Source: Pusillimonas noertemannii (GTDB lineage: Bacteria; Pseudomonadota; Gammaproteobacteria; Burkholderiales; Burkholderiaceae_B). Taken from it: a DNA stretch of 64,000 nt. Below are positions 19,336-28,450 of the stretch, in pieces. Made by a program: the position numbers and the translations under genes. The number at the start of each line of letters is the position of its first letter. The stretch's first letter is position 1. Location: contig NZ_QEKO01000007.1 in NCBI RefSeq assembly GCF_003096595.1, forward strand, positions 36,128 through 100,127, read 5' to 3'. The notes under the pieces are model-generated. The model was not told the origin of the DNA. It made no database searches and saw only the letters and a list, made by a program, of their open reading frames with translations.

Positions 19336-21036
19336 ATGGATATCCGACGCACCATCCTCTGGATGATTTTCTCTTTCTCGCTCTTGCTGCTCTGGAACAA
19401 CTGGCAGGTCTACAATGGCAAGCCCTCGCTGTTCACCGGCGCAACCCAGAGCCAGAGCACGGAACCGGCCACCACCGCCGCCAACGGTTCAGCGGCCGCA
19501 GAGAGCCAAGGCCATGTGCCCGAGGGCATTCCCGCCCCCGCGGGCTCGTCCACGGCTCCGGCGGCGCCAGCCCAGCAAGAGCCGGCCGCAGCCGTTGCCG
19601 CCGAGCAAATCAATATCAGCACCGACGTCTACAACCTGGTCTTCAGCACCCAGGGCGCACAGCTGGTGCGGGCCGAGCTGCTGAAGTTCGGCGACGAAGA
19701 AGACCCCACCAAGCCCATGGTGCTGCTGGACAACGAAGCCAGCTCGACCTACCTGGCCCAGACCGGCATCGTCGGCGCGCCGCAGGGTTCCAGCTTTCCC
19801 ACCCACCTGACCCCGTTTCGTCTGACCTCCACCGAAAAATCGCTTACCGGCGATACGCTCGATGTGGTCTTTGAAGCCGAGGCGGGCGGCGTCAAGGTCA
19901 TCAAGACCTATACCCTGCATCGCGGCCGCTACGACATTCAAGTGCGGCACGAAGTCCACAACCAGGGCGACGCGCCGATTTCCCCCTCGGTCTACCTGCA
20001 GCTTACGCGCGACGGCAACGATCCGCCCAATACTTCCTTCTTCTACAACACGTTCACCGGCCCGGCCGTGTACAGCTCCGAGCACAAGTACCAGAAGGTC
20101 AAGTTCTCGGACATCGAAAAGAACAAGGCCTCGTACGTCAAGCAGGCGGACGACGGCTGGGTGGCCATGGTCCAGCATTACTTTGCCGCGGCCTGGGTGC
20201 CTGTGGAAGAGCGTGCGCGCCACAATGAGATTCTGCGCGTGTCCGACAATCTGTATTCCGTGCGCACCATACAGCAGATCGGCACCATACAGCCCGGCGA
20301 GCAGCAAACCATACAGTCCAAGCTGTGGCTGGGGCCGCAAGACCAGCAAGCCATGCAGGCCGTCGCTCCGGGCCTGGACGTGGTCGTCGACTATGGCTTC
20401 CTGACCATCATCGCCAAGCCTTTGTTCAAGCTGATGACCTGGATACACGGCTTCCTGGGCAACTGGGGCTGGACCATCGTGGTGCTTACCCTGCTGATCA
20501 AGCTGGTGTTCTACCCGCTGTCGGCGGCCAGCTACCGCTCGATGGCCAAGATGAAGCTGGTCACCCCGCGCCTGCAGGCCCTGCGCGAGAAATTCGGCGA
20601 CGACCGGGCCAAGCTCAACGCCGCCATGATGGAGATGTACCGCACCGAGAAGATCAACCCCCTGGGCGGCTGCCTGCCCATGGTGGTGCAGATTCCGGTG
20701 TTCATCTCTTTGTACTGGGTGCTGCTGGGCAGCGTCGAGATGCGCGGCGCCCCGTGGATACTGTGGATCCACGACCTGGCCGCGCCTGATTCCTGGTTCA
20801 TTCTGCCCGCCATCATGATGGGCACCATGTTCCTGCAGATCAAGCTCAACCCCACGCCGCCCGACCCCATGCAGGCGCGCATCATGATGATCATGCCGCT
20901 GGTGTTCGGCGGGATGATGTTCTTCTTCCCGGCCGGCCTGGTGCTGTACTGGTGCGTGAACAACGCCGTATCCATCGCCCAGCAGCGCTACATCATGCAC
21001 AAGCTCGACAAGGAAACCAAAGCCGCCAAGCGCTAG
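19336..21036 (+). CDS. yidC: Membrane protein insertase YidC
   Basis: 566-residue inner-membrane insertase (Oxa1 family) working alone or with SecYEG. An N-terminal anchor (MDIRRTILWMIFSFSLLLLWNNW) is followed by a low-complexity Ala/Thr/Gln stretch to about residue 95 and the large periplasmic beta-domain typical of Gram-negative YidC. The conserved five-helix core runs from about residue 355, including GNWGWTIVVLTLLIKLVFYPLS, the cytoplasmic hairpin with KMKLVTPRLQALREKFGDD, and GCLPMVVQIPVFISLYWVLL. The basic tail ends KLDKETKAAKR. A strong terminator follows. Confidence 0.97.
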   Translation: MDIRRTILWMIFSFSLLLLWNNWQVYNGKPSLFTGATQSQSTEPATTAANGSAAAESQGHVPEGIPAPAGSSTAPAAPAQQEPAAAVAAEQINISTDVYNLVFSTQGAQLVRAELLKFGDEEDPTKPMVLLDNEASSTYLAQTGIVGAPQGSSFPTHLTPFRLTSTEKSLTGDTLDVVFEAEAGGVKVIKTYTLHRGRYDIQVRHEVHNQGDAPISPSVYLQLTRDGNDPPNTSFFYNTFTGPAVYSSEHKYQKVKFSDIEKNKASYVKQADDGWVAMVQHYFAAAWVPVEERARHNEILRVSDNLYSVRTIQQIGTIQPGEQQTIQSKLWLGPQDQQAMQAVAPGLDVVVDYGFLTIIAKPLFKLMTWIHGFLGNWGWTIVVLTLLIKLVFYPLSAASYRSMAKMKLVTPRLQALREKFGDDRAKLNAAMMEMYRTEKINPLGGCLPMVVQIPVFISLYWVLLGSVEMRGAPWILWIHDLAAPDSWFILPAIMMGTMFLQIKLNPTPPDPMQARIMMIMPLVFGGMMFFFPAGLVLYWCVNNAVSIAQQRYIMHKLDKETKAAKR

Positions 21037-21100
21037 AAGGAAATATGGGCCGGCGGCGCGCCGGTTCTGCTCTTTCATGCGCCCGCCAGGCGCGCCAACG

Positions 21101-21170
21101 CCCCTTGGGCCTTGCAACAACGCCGATCCATCAGGACTCGGCCTTTGCAAGCCCAAGGGGCTTTCTTTAT
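21101..21170 (+). terminator. Rho-independent terminator after yidC
   Basis: A long stem pairs ccccttgggc(c)ttgcaa (21101-21117) with ttgcaagcccaagggg (21145-21160) around an inner small hairpin (gccga/tcggc). It is followed by ctttcttt. It ends the rpmH-rnpA-yidD-yidC run before the catalase gene. Confidence 0.75.
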
Positions 21171-21425
21171 GTACAGTTCGCAGTGCATACGGGGTCATAT
21201 GGGATCGGCCCGGCCCGGGGCGCAGGGGTCCGTACCTCCTTTCCCTTTTCTTGGCGATTAATAGTTAAATACTATTTACCTGTTTTAATCAATTAATTTT
21301 ATCTTTGATCTTCCCATCGATATACTCGCCTTGTGCCTTTCGCTTTCGCCTTCACGAAAGCACGCCTTGAAGCACTCGGTTTGAATCAGCACGCCTTGCG
21401 CGAGCGCAATAAGAGGAAAGATAAG
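21171..21425 (+). other. yidC-catalase intergenic region, downstream part
   Basis: No gene is seen in the yidC-catalase gap of 389 bases. This part, after the yidC terminator, contains an AT-rich tract (about 21258-21310), an inverted repeat resembling half of an OxyR site, and a TATACT -10-like element at 21321-21326 with a poor -35, consistent with an activator-dependent catalase promoter. Confidence 0.5.
21261..21275 (+). promoter_or_regulatory. Possible OxyR-type (LysR family) operator at the catalase gene
   Basis: The 15-mer ATAGTTAAATACTAT keeps both tetranucleotides of the OxyR half-site ATAG-N7-CTAT. A second, weaker half would fall at 21283-21297, directly before the putative -35. 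The position 165 bases before the start codon and the identity of the regulated gene (catalase) fit OxyR control. A different LysR-type regulator is possible. Confidence 0.45.
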
Positions 21426-22859
21426 ATGAAAAAACTTACCACCGCTGCGGGCGCACCCGTAGCCGACAACCAGAACACCAAGACGGCCGGCCCGCGGGGC
21501 CCGGCCCTGCTGGAAGATGTCTGGCTGATCGAAAAACTCGCCCACTTCGACCGCGAAGTCATCCCCGAGCGCCGCATGCACGCCAAGGGCGCCGGCGCCT
21601 TCGGCACCTTCACCGTCACCAGGGACATCACCCAATACACCAAGGCCCGGATTTTTTCGGAAGTGGGCAAGCAGACGCCCATGCTGATACGCTTTTCGAC
21701 CGTGGCCGGCGAGCGCGGCGCGGCCGACGCCGAACGCGATATTCGCGGCGTGGCCATGAAGTTCTATACCGAGCAAGGCAACTGGGATCTGGTCGGCAAC
21801 AACACGCCGGTGTTCTTCTTTCGCGATCCCCTCAAGTTTCCCGACCTGAACCACGCCGTCAAGCGCGACCCGCGCACCGGCATGCGCAGCGCCCAGAACA
21901 ACTGGGAATTCTGGACCGGCCTGCCCGAGGCCCTGCACCAGGTCACCATCGTCATGAGCGACCGCGGCATTCCCGTCGGCTTTCGCAACATGCACCTGTT
22001 CGGCAGCCATACATTCAGCTTCATCAACGCCGATAACGAGCGCTTCTGGGTCAAGTTCACCTTCAAGACCAAGCAAGGCATCAAGAACTACACCGACGCC
22101 GAGGCCGGCGCCGTCATCGCCGGCGATCGAGAAAGCTCGCAGCGCGACCTGTTCGAAGCCATTGAAAACGGCGACTTCCCGCGCTGGACGGCCTATGTGC
22201 AGATCATGCCCGAAAGCGAGGCCAATACCTATCGCATCAACCCCTTCGACCTGACCAAGGTCTGGCCGCATGGCGATTATCCGCTGATCGAATTCGGCGA
22301 AATCGAACTCAACCGCAACCCGGAGAACTTCTTCGCCGAGATCGAGCAAGCCGCCTTCACGCCCGCCAACGTCGTGCCGGGCATCGGCTTCTCGCCCGAC
22401 AAGATGCTGCAGGCGCGCCTGTTCTCGTACGGCGACGCTCAACGCTACCGCCTGGGCGTCAATCACCACCAGATCCCGGTCAACGCGCCCAAATGTCCCT
22501 TCCACAGCTATCACCGCGATGGCGCCATGCGGGTCGACGGCAACCACGGCCGCATCACCGGCAATGAGCCCAATGCCCAGGGCGAATGGCAAGAACAGCC
22601 CGACTTCCGCGAGCCGCCGCTTGCCATCGACGGCGCCGCCGACCGCTGGGATCACCGCGTGGATGAAGACTACTTCTCGCAGCCAGGCAACCTCTTCCGC
22701 CTGATGAACGACGAACAGAAGCAGCAGTTGTTCGACAACACCGCGCGCGCCATAAGCGGCGTCACGCCAGAGATCCAGCAACGCCACATCGACCACTGCA
22801 CCCAGGCAGATCCCGCCTACGGCGCAGGTGTCGCAGCGGCGATCAAGGCGCTGGGCTGA
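21426..22859 (+). CDS. katA: Monofunctional haem catalase (small-subunit, clade 3 type)
   Basis: 477-residue haem enzyme that dismutates hydrogen peroxide to water and oxygen, probably cytoplasmic because no signal peptide is seen. The catalytic histidine is in [14 protein letters not shown] (His52), the distal asparagine in [17 protein letters not shown], and the proximal haem-ligand tyrosine in [14 protein letters not shown] near residue 335. NADPH-site features typical of small-subunit catalases are present. ATG 21426 follows aagagg; the in-frame upstream codons lack family similarity. The gene sits between yidC and mnmE, which are neighbours in many bacteria, so it is probably an insertion into the conserved rpmH-mnmE order. 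Confidence 0.96.
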   Translation: MKKLTTAAGAPVADNQNTKTAGPRGPALLEDVWLIEKLAHFDREVIPERRMHAKGAGAFGTFTVTRDITQYTKARIFSEVGKQTPMLIRFSTVAGERGAADAERDIRGVAMKFYTEQGNWDLVGNNTPVFFFRDPLKFPDLNHAVKRDPRTGMRSAQNNWEFWTGLPEALHQVTIVMSDRGIPVGFRNMHLFGSHTFSFINADNERFWVKFTFKTKQGIKNYTDAEAGAVIAGDRESSQRDLFEAIENGDFPRWTAYVQIMPESEANTYRINPFDLTKVWPHGDYPLIEFGEIELNRNPENFFAEIEQAAFTPANVVPGIGFSPDKMLQARLFSYGDAQRYRLGVNHHQIPVNAPKCPFHSYHRDGAMRVDGNHGRITGNEPNAQGEWQEQPDFREPPLAIDGAADRWDHRVDEDYFSQPGNLFRLMNDEQKQQLFDNTARAISGVTPEIQQRHIDHCTQADPAYGAGVAAAIKALG

Positions 22860-23229
22860 TGCCGCGGGCCGGCTGTTCAAGCGCTCTTTTGGCCGGGGCT
22901 CGATGTCCGGCCACGTTCAAACGGCGGAGTGGCATTGAACAACGGTGAAACGTAGCAATAAATCACCTGCCAAGTTGGCTGTATAAAGGCGTGCCCACAA
23001 GGCGCGCCCTTTTTACGGTGCCAGCACTTACCCGACCACTATCCCCACGTTCCAAGCAAAAAAATGCAGTCTGGCAAGCGGCGGGCTGCGCGCGCCCACT
23101 GTGCTCGGGGGGATGTGGCATTATTGAGGGGCCCGAAACTAGAACTTGGCCAGACGGTCGAACCGGGCTTTGCGGCCATTGGCCGCTTTATAGCTTTACA
23201 TATTCCCAGCACACATCCTCAATCAAGCC
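22860..23229 (+). other. Catalase-mnmE intergenic region
   Basis: A 370-base gap without a convincing gene. It holds a T-tailed hairpin at 22985-23015 that probably ends catalase transcription; the remainder should contain the mnmE promoter, which I could not place with confidence. Short frames here have no ribosome-binding site and no family similarity. Confidence 0.4.
22985..23015 (+). terminator. Terminator downstream of the catalase gene
   Basis: Stem aaaggcgtgcc (22985-22995) pairs with ggcgcgccctt (23001-23011) with two imperfect positions and a 5-nt loop, followed by TTT. It lies 126 bases after the catalase stop. Confidence 0.55.
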
Positions 23230-24750
23230 ATGGCCGCTTCATCGTCCCAACCCATTGCAGCCATCGCCACCGCCCCCGGGCGCGGCGGCATCGGTGTCGT
23301 ACGCATCTCGGGGCCCGATCTGGCCCCCATCGTCAAGCGGCTATTCCACGCGCCGCTGACGCCACGACACGCCCATTACCTGCCCTTCAACGACGCCCAG
23401 GGCCAGCCTATCGACGCCGGCATCGTGCTGTTCTTCCAGGCGCCCCATTCCTACACCGGCGAAGACGTGCTCGAGCTTCAAGGGCACGGCGGGCCGGCCG
23501 TACTGCGCCGCCTGCTGGAGCATTGCCTGGAGGCCGGCCGCGAGTTCGGCCTGCGCCACGCGCAGCCCGGCGAGTTCACCCAGCGCGCCTTCCTGAACGA
23601 ACGCCTTGACCTGGCCCAGGCCGAGGCCGTTGCCGACCTTATCGACGCCTCGTCCGAAGCCGCCGCGCGCAGCGCCATGGCCTCGCTCAGCGGCGCCTTT
23701 TCTGAGCGCGTCAACGCCCTCAACGACCGTATCGTGCATTTGCGCATGCTGGTCGAGGCCACGCTTGATTTCCCCGAAGAAGAAATCGACTTCCTCGAAA
23801 AATACCAGGCCCGCGACACCCTTGACGACATACGCCGGCAACTGGCCGAGCTCGTTCGCCAGGCCCGCCAGGGCATGATCCTGCGCGAAGGCCTGCACGT
23901 GGTTCTGGCCGGCCAGCCCAATGTCGGCAAGTCCAGCCTGCTCAACGCCCTGGCCGGCGACGAAGTCGCCATCGTCACCCCCATCGCCGGCACCACCCGC
24001 GACAAGGTCGTGCAGCAGATCCACATCGAAGGCGTGCCCTTGCACATCGTCGACACCGCCGGTCTCCGCGAAACCGAAGACACGGTCGAAAGCATAGGCA
24101 TCGCCCGCACCTGGGCCGAGATCGAAAAAGCCAACGTCATCATCCATCTCAAGGATGCGCGCGACCCGGCTGGCGAACTGGACACAGCCATCAAGCAGCG
24201 GCTGCCCGCGCGCACGCCAGTGCTCGAGGTGCACAACAAGATGGATCTGTTGCCGGATGGCGCCACGACGAAGCCGGGGATATATGAAGAAGCGGTAAGA
24301 CAAGCGGCTGTGGAGGGAGGCATGCCAAAGATGGATGATGACGGCTCTACTGCCGGCGAATCCCGGACAAGCCGTTTACAGGCAGTGGAGCATGCAGAAG
24401 CCGACTCAAACGGACAACTCCGACACGAGCCCGGCGTGTCAGTGCTGGCCATCTCCGCCAAGACCGGCATCGGTCTGGACGACCTGCGCCGAAAGCTGCT
24501 CGACATCGCCGGCTGGAACCCCGGCGCCGAATCCCCGTGGCTGGCCCGCGAACGCCACCTGGTGGCCCTGCGCAACGCAGCCGAACACCTGGACGCCGCC
24601 GACGAGCACGCCAGCCACGCCGACAATGTGCTCGACCTGTTCGCCGAAGAGCTGCGGCTGGCCCATGAAGACCTGTGCGCCATTACCGGGCAGTTCACCA
24701 GCGACGACCTGCTGGGCGAGATTTTTTCGAGTTTTTGTATTGGGAAGTGA
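23230..24750 (+). CDS. mnmE: tRNA modification GTPase MnmE
   Basis: 506-residue GTPase that with MnmG places the (carboxymethyl)aminomethyl group on U34 of certain tRNAs. The N-terminal folate-binding domain ([51 protein letters not shown]) is followed by a helical domain. The G domain has G1 [13 protein letters not shown]2 GTTRD, G3 DTAGLRET, G4 NKMD (about 336-339) and G5 SAKTG (about 409). The C-terminal CIGK motif carries the essential cysteine. The family is normally about 450 residues. The excess is an acidic/polar insertion of about 48 residues between G4 and G5, encoded by 24262-24420, with lower GC than the flanks. Confidence 0.96.
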   Translation: MAASSSQPIAAIATAPGRGGIGVVRISGPDLAPIVKRLFHAPLTPRHAHYLPFNDAQGQPIDAGIVLFFQAPHSYTGEDVLELQGHGGPAVLRRLLEHCLEAGREFGLRHAQPGEFTQRAFLNERLDLAQAEAVADLIDASSEAAARSAMASLSGAFSERVNALNDRIVHLRMLVEATLDFPEEEIDFLEKYQARDTLDDIRRQLAELVRQARQGMILREGLHVVLAGQPNVGKSSLLNALAGDEVAIVTPIAGTTRDKVVQQIHIEGVPLHIVDTAGLRETEDTVESIGIARTWAEIEKANVIIHLKDARDPAGELDTAIKQRLPARTPVLEVHNKMDLLPDGATTKPGIYEEAVRQAAVEGGMPKMDDDGSTAGESRTSRLQAVEHAEADSNGQLRHEPGVSVLAISAKTGIGLDDLRRKLLDIAGWNPGAESPWLARERHLVALRNAAEHLDAADEHASHADNVLDLFAEELRLAHEDLCAITGQFTSDDLLGEIFSSFCIGK

Positions 24751-24881
24751 GGTGGGGTCTATGGACGTCCATTGATAGCACGGACGGCTGTTCAAGCACC
24801 TGGACGAACCAGCCTTCGCCATTTAACAACCCATTTGCACCCATTCCGACAAACTAGGCGGCGCCCCCGGGCTTCCCCCAC

Positions 24882-24909
24882 TTGCGCTCCCCATCATTTT
24901 ATTTATAAT
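24882..24909 (+). promoter_or_regulatory. Sigma-70 promoter of the crotonase-SDR-acyl-CoA dehydrogenase-MarR operon
   Basis: TTGCGC (24882-24887) and a perfect TATAAT (24904-24909) are separated by 16 nt. Predicted start is near 24916, inside the inverted repeat that probably serves as operator. Confidence 0.65.
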
Positions 24910-24910
24910 C

Positions 24911-24939
24911 AATAATAGTTATGTTTTATAACTATTATT
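24911..24939 (+). promoter_or_regulatory. Palindromic operator candidate, probably for the MarR regulator
   Basis: Perfect 12-bp inverted repeat: aataatagttat (24911-24922) and ataactattatt (24928-24939) with a 5-nt centre. It overlaps the predicted transcription start and ends 16 bases before the first start codon. A MarR-family gene closes the operon, so autorepression relieved by an acyl-CoA or aromatic ligand is a reasonable inference. Confidence 0.6.
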
Positions 24940-24955
24940 CGAGAGCCCTTTTTTC

Positions 24956-25744
24956 ATGAGCAAACCCGCCCACTCTCCCCTGCTTGAAGTCAAATTCACC
25001 GGTGCCATCGCCCAGGTCGGCATCAATCGCCCCAAAAAGCGCAACGCCCTGAACGACGACCTGGTCAAGGCCATCAAAAACTGTTTCGAAACCATGCCCG
25101 AAACGGTCAAGGCCATTGTCTTGTACGGCATCGGCGAGCATTTTTGCGCCGGGCTCGACCTGTCCGAGGTTTCGGCGCACACCGTGCCCCAGTCTGTCAT
25201 GCATTCGCGCGGCTGGCATGCGGCGTTCGAGCAGATCCAGTTCGGCCGGGCCCCGGTCATTGCGGTGCTGCACGGCGCGGTGGTGGGCGGCGGGCTGGAA
25301 TTGGCCTCGGCGGCTCACGTGCGCGTGGCAGAGGAATCCAGCTTCTATGCCTTGCCCGAAGGCAAGCGCGGCCTGTTCGTGGGCGGCGGCGGGTCGGTGC
25401 GCATCACGCGCCTGATCGGCGTTTCACGCATGACCGACATGATGCTTACCGGGCGTGTGCTCGACGCGCAAGAAGGCCATCAGGCAGGCATATCGCATTA
25501 TTCGGTGGGCGTGGGCCAAGGCCTGGCCAAGGCGCTGGAACTGGCCGAGAACATCGCCAGCAACGCGTCCATGACCAACTACGGGGTCATGCATCTGCTG
25601 CCGCGCATCGCAGACCAGTCCATCCACGACGGCCTGGCCACAGAATCGCTGATGGCGGCCGTGGCCCAGACCGATCCGGCCACGCTCGACCTGCTGGCCC
25701 AATTCCTGGAAGGCAAGAAGAACAAGGTGAAGTTCAAGCCCTGA
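24956..25744 (+). CDS. Crotonase/enoyl-CoA hydratase family protein
   Basis: 262-residue crotonase-fold enzyme acting on acyl-CoA thioesters. The oxyanion-hole segment HFCAGLDLSEV and HGAVVGGGLELA are visible. Both glutamates used by hydratases are present (Glu115 in GGGLELA, Glu135 in LPEGKRGLF), so hydration of an enoyl-CoA is plausible. The glycine-rich LFVGGGGSVRI segment after the second glutamate recalls the methylthioacryloyl-CoA hydratase DmdD, but this is from memory of the family, not a search. It is first in a four-gene operon with an SDR, an acyl-CoA dehydrogenase and a MarR regulator, directly behind the operator candidate. Confidence 0.9.
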   Translation: MSKPAHSPLLEVKFTGAIAQVGINRPKKRNALNDDLVKAIKNCFETMPETVKAIVLYGIGEHFCAGLDLSEVSAHTVPQSVMHSRGWHAAFEQIQFGRAPVIAVLHGAVVGGGLELASAAHVRVAEESSFYALPEGKRGLFVGGGGSVRITRLIGVSRMTDMMLTGRVLDAQEGHQAGISHYSVGVGQGLAKALELAENIASNASMTNYGVMHLLPRIADQSIHDGLATESLMAAVAQTDPATLDLLAQFLEGKKNKVKFKP

Positions 25745-25846
25745 TCAGCCCGCAAAAGGCGAGGGGCCCGCGTTCGCATGTGGCTCGGGTTCCAGGCGGA
25801 CGCTCAATGACTGCAAGCATCGACCATATACCGACTAGGGGGAACC

Positions 25847-26611
25847 ATGGACATTCAAGGACAAAGCGCGCTCGTGACGGGCGGCGCATCGGGACTGGGC
25901 GCTGAAACCGTGCGCCAGCTGGCGGCGGCCGGCGCTAAAGTGGCAATACTGGACCTGAACGAACAGGCCGCCCAAGAGCTTGCCAAAGAGGTGGGCGGCG
26001 TTGCCCTGGTCTGCGACATCACCAATACCGATAGCGTCGAAAAGGCGCTTGACGCCGCCGCCCAGGCCCACGGCCCGGCGCGCATTCTCGTCAATTGCGC
26101 AGGCATCGGCGGCGCCAAGCGCCTGGTGGGCAAAGACGGCAGCGCCATGCCCCTTGAACACTTCAGCCGCATCATCGATGTGAACCTGATCGGCACCTTC
26201 AATGTCATGCGCCTGGCGGCGGCCCGCATGCTGGCGCTCGATCCCCTCGACGAAGGCGAACGCGGCGTCATCATCTGCACATCGTCGGTAGCAGCATACG
26301 ACGGGCAAATCGGCCAGGCGGCCTACTCGGCCTCGAAAGGCGCATTGGCATCGATGACACTGCCTCTGGCCCGCGATCTGGCGCAATTCGGCGTACGCGT
26401 CATGACGATCGCGCCCGGACTGTTCCTGACCCCTCTTCTTTATCAGCTGCCCGAAGAGGTCCAGCAATCGCTGGCTTCCACAATCCCGTTTCCAAAGCGC
26501 CTGGGCAAGCCCTCTGAGTTCGCCCAACTGGCCGTGCACATCGTGAGCAACCTTTCACTCAATGGCGAGGTCATCCGCCTGGATGGCGCACTGCGCCTGC
26601 CTCCTCGCTGA
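25847..26611 (+). CDS. Short-chain dehydrogenase/reductase (3-hydroxyacyl-CoA dehydrogenase type 2-like)
   Basis: 254-residue NAD-dependent SDR. The cofactor-binding TGGASGLG (residues 11-18), DLN after beta-2 (NAD preference), NCAGIGG near residue 83, and the catalytic Ser147/Tyr160/Lys164 (YSASK) are all present. The pattern around VNLIGTFNVMRLAA and APGLFLTPLL with a C-terminal extension resembles 17-beta-HSD10/3-hydroxy-2-methylbutyryl-CoA dehydrogenases, so oxidation of a 3-hydroxyacyl-CoA is likely. It follows the crotonase after 102 bases and precedes the acyl-CoA dehydrogenase by 18, matching a beta-oxidation-like order of steps. Confidence 0.9.
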   Translation: MDIQGQSALVTGGASGLGAETVRQLAAAGAKVAILDLNEQAAQELAKEVGGVALVCDITNTDSVEKALDAAAQAHGPARILVNCAGIGGAKRLVGKDGSAMPLEHFSRIIDVNLIGTFNVMRLAAARMLALDPLDEGERGVIICTSSVAAYDGQIGQAAYSASKGALASMTLPLARDLAQFGVRVMTIAPGLFLTPLLYQLPEEVQQSLASTIPFPKRLGKPSEFAQLAVHIVSNLSLNGEVIRLDGALRLPPR

Positions 26612-26629
26612 TCCACAGGAATTTCCGTC

Positions 26630-28450
26630 ATGTTCTCGTACCAGCCTCCGCTCAAGGACATCCGCTTCGTACTGTCCGAACTGCTCGATGCCTCGGCCAC
26701 ACTGTCGCAGCTTCCGACCTATGCCGAGGTGGACGACGAACTGACGATGCAGGTGGCCGAAGAAGCCGGCCGCTTTGCCAGCGAAGTACTGTTTCCCCTG
26801 AACGCGGTGGGCGACCGCGAAGGCTGCCGCTACGAAAACGGCGCGGTCACAACGCCACCCGGCTTTGCCGATGCCTACCGCCAGTTCCAGGAGGCCGGCT
26901 GGCCCGCGCTGGCCTGCGACCCTAACTACGGCGGCCAGGGCCTGCCCAACACGCTCAACAGCGTGCTGTACGAAATGCTGAGCTCGTGCAACCACGCCTG
27001 GACAATGTACCCGGGCCTGCTGCATGGCGCCTACGCCTGCCTGCACAAGCATGCCAGCGAAGAGCTCAAGCAGCGCTATCTGCCGCGCATCGTCAGCGGC
27101 GAATGGCTGGCCACCATGTGTCTGACAGAATCGCAGGCGGGCAGCGACCTGGGCCTGCTGCGCACCCGCGCCGTGCCCCAGGATGACGGCTCGGTGCGCA
27201 TCACAGGAAGCAAGATATTCATTTCGGGCGGCGAACAAGACATCACCGAGAACATCGTTCACCTGGTGCTGGCGCGCCTGCCCGATGCACCGGCAGGCAG
27301 CAAGGGCATATCGCTTTTCCTGGTTCCCAAGTACCTGCCTGAAGGAGACGGCCTGGGCAAGCGCAACGCCGTTGCCTGCACAGGCCTGGAACACAAGATG
27401 GGCATACACGGCAGCGCCACCAGCAGCCTGCAGTTCGACGAGGCCGTGGGCTGGCTGGTGGGCGAACCCAACCGCGGCCTGGCCGCCATGTTCGTCATGA
27501 TGAACGCCGCCCGCCTGGCCGTGGGCATACAGGGCCTGGGCAGCGCTGAAACCGCCTACCAGAACTCGCTGGCCTATGCCCAGGAACGCCTGCAGATGCG
27601 GGCCGCGGTGCGCCCGGCGCAGCGGCGCGGCGAGCCCGCCGACCCCATCGTCATGCATCCCGCCATGCAGCGGCTACTGATGAACCAGCGCGCCTATGTG
27701 GAAGGGTTCCGCATGCTTGCCTATCACAGCGCCCTGGCGCTGGACATGGCAGAACAGCACCCCGACGCCCAGGTGCGCGCCGACATGGACGCGCAACTGG
27801 CCCTGCTGACCCCCATCATCAAGTCGATGATGACGGATCAGGGCTTTTACGGCTCGAGCCAGGCGCTACAGATCTACGGCGGCCACGGCTTCATTACCGA
27901 GACGGGCATAGAACAATACCTGCGCGATTCGCGCATCGCCATGATCTACGAAGGCACAAACGAGATCCAGGCGGTCGACCTGCTGCTGCGCAAGATATTG
28001 GCCGACTCGGGCCAGCGCCTGAACCAGTTACTGGGGCAGGTCGAGGCGACGGCCGAACAGGAAGGCAAGGGCCCCATGCAAGGCCATGCCGAAGGCCTGG
28101 CAACCCTGGCCCGCGAAATACGCGACCGCGTGGAACGCATTGCCGCCGCGGCGCAAGCCAACCCCGAGCTGCCGCACCAGGTGGCCCCCGAAATGCTGCG
28201 TCTGGTGGGCCACTGCGTCATTGCCTGGTTCTGGCTGCGCGCGGCCGCCGTGGCGCGCAAGAATGCGTTCCAAGACCCCATCTTCTACCAGGCCAAGCAG
28301 GACACCGCCCGGTACTACTACGACTTCATCCTGCCGGAAACCACTCAGCAGCTCCAGATTGTGGACAACGTTCTTCGCAGCGCCGCGGAAGGCCGGCCGC
28401 TGCCACTGCTGTCTGATGTAATGCGCCAGTATGCCGAACCCGAAGACTGA
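26630..28450 (+). CDS. Acyl-CoA dehydrogenase with C-terminal extension (DmdC-like)
   Basis: 606-residue FAD enzyme, longer than the roughly 380 residues of ordinary acyl-CoA dehydrogenases, as in the subgroup with an additional C-terminal domain that includes DmdC. FAD and substrate motifs include YGGQGLPNTL, LTESQAGSDLGLLRTRA, MGIHGSATSSLQFD, and QIYGGHGFITETGIEQYLRDSRIAMIYEGTNEIQ; the glutamate in IYEGTNEIQ is the usual catalytic base region. It presumably makes the enoyl-CoA used by the crotonase of the same operon. Its 3' end overlaps the MarR gene by 20 bases, so the two are coupled. Confidence 0.93.
   Translation: MFSYQPPLKDIRFVLSELLDASATLSQLPTYAEVDDELTMQVAEEAGRFASEVLFPLNAVGDREGCRYENGAVTTPPGFADAYRQFQEAGWPALACDPNYGGQGLPNTLNSVLYEMLSSCNHAWTMYPGLLHGAYACLHKHASEELKQRYLPRIVSGEWLATMCLTESQAGSDLGLLRTRAVPQDDGSVRITGSKIFISGGEQDITENIVHLVLARLPDAPAGSKGISLFLVPKYLPEGDGLGKRNAVACTGLEHKMGIHGSATSSLQFDEAVGWLVGEPNRGLAAMFVMMNAARLAVGIQGLGSAETAYQNSLAYAQERLQMRAAVRPAQRRGEPADPIVMHPAMQRLLMNQRAYVEGFRMLAYHSALALDMAEQHPDAQVRADMDAQLALLTPIIKSMMTDQGFYGSSQALQIYGGHGFITETGIEQYLRDSRIAMIYEGTNEIQAVDLLLRKILADSGQRLNQLLGQVEATAEQEGKGPMQGHAEGLATLAREIRDRVERIAAAAQANPELPHQVAPEMLRLVGHCVIAWFWLRAAAVARKNAFQDPIFYQAKQDTARYYYDFILPETTQQLQIVDNVLRSAAEGRPLPLLSDVMRQYAEPED

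Noticed and set aside
22991..23609. Short frames between the catalase gene and mnmE, running into mnmE
   Set aside because: They start within a terminator-like hairpin, overlap mnmE in another frame and lack a ribosome-binding site.
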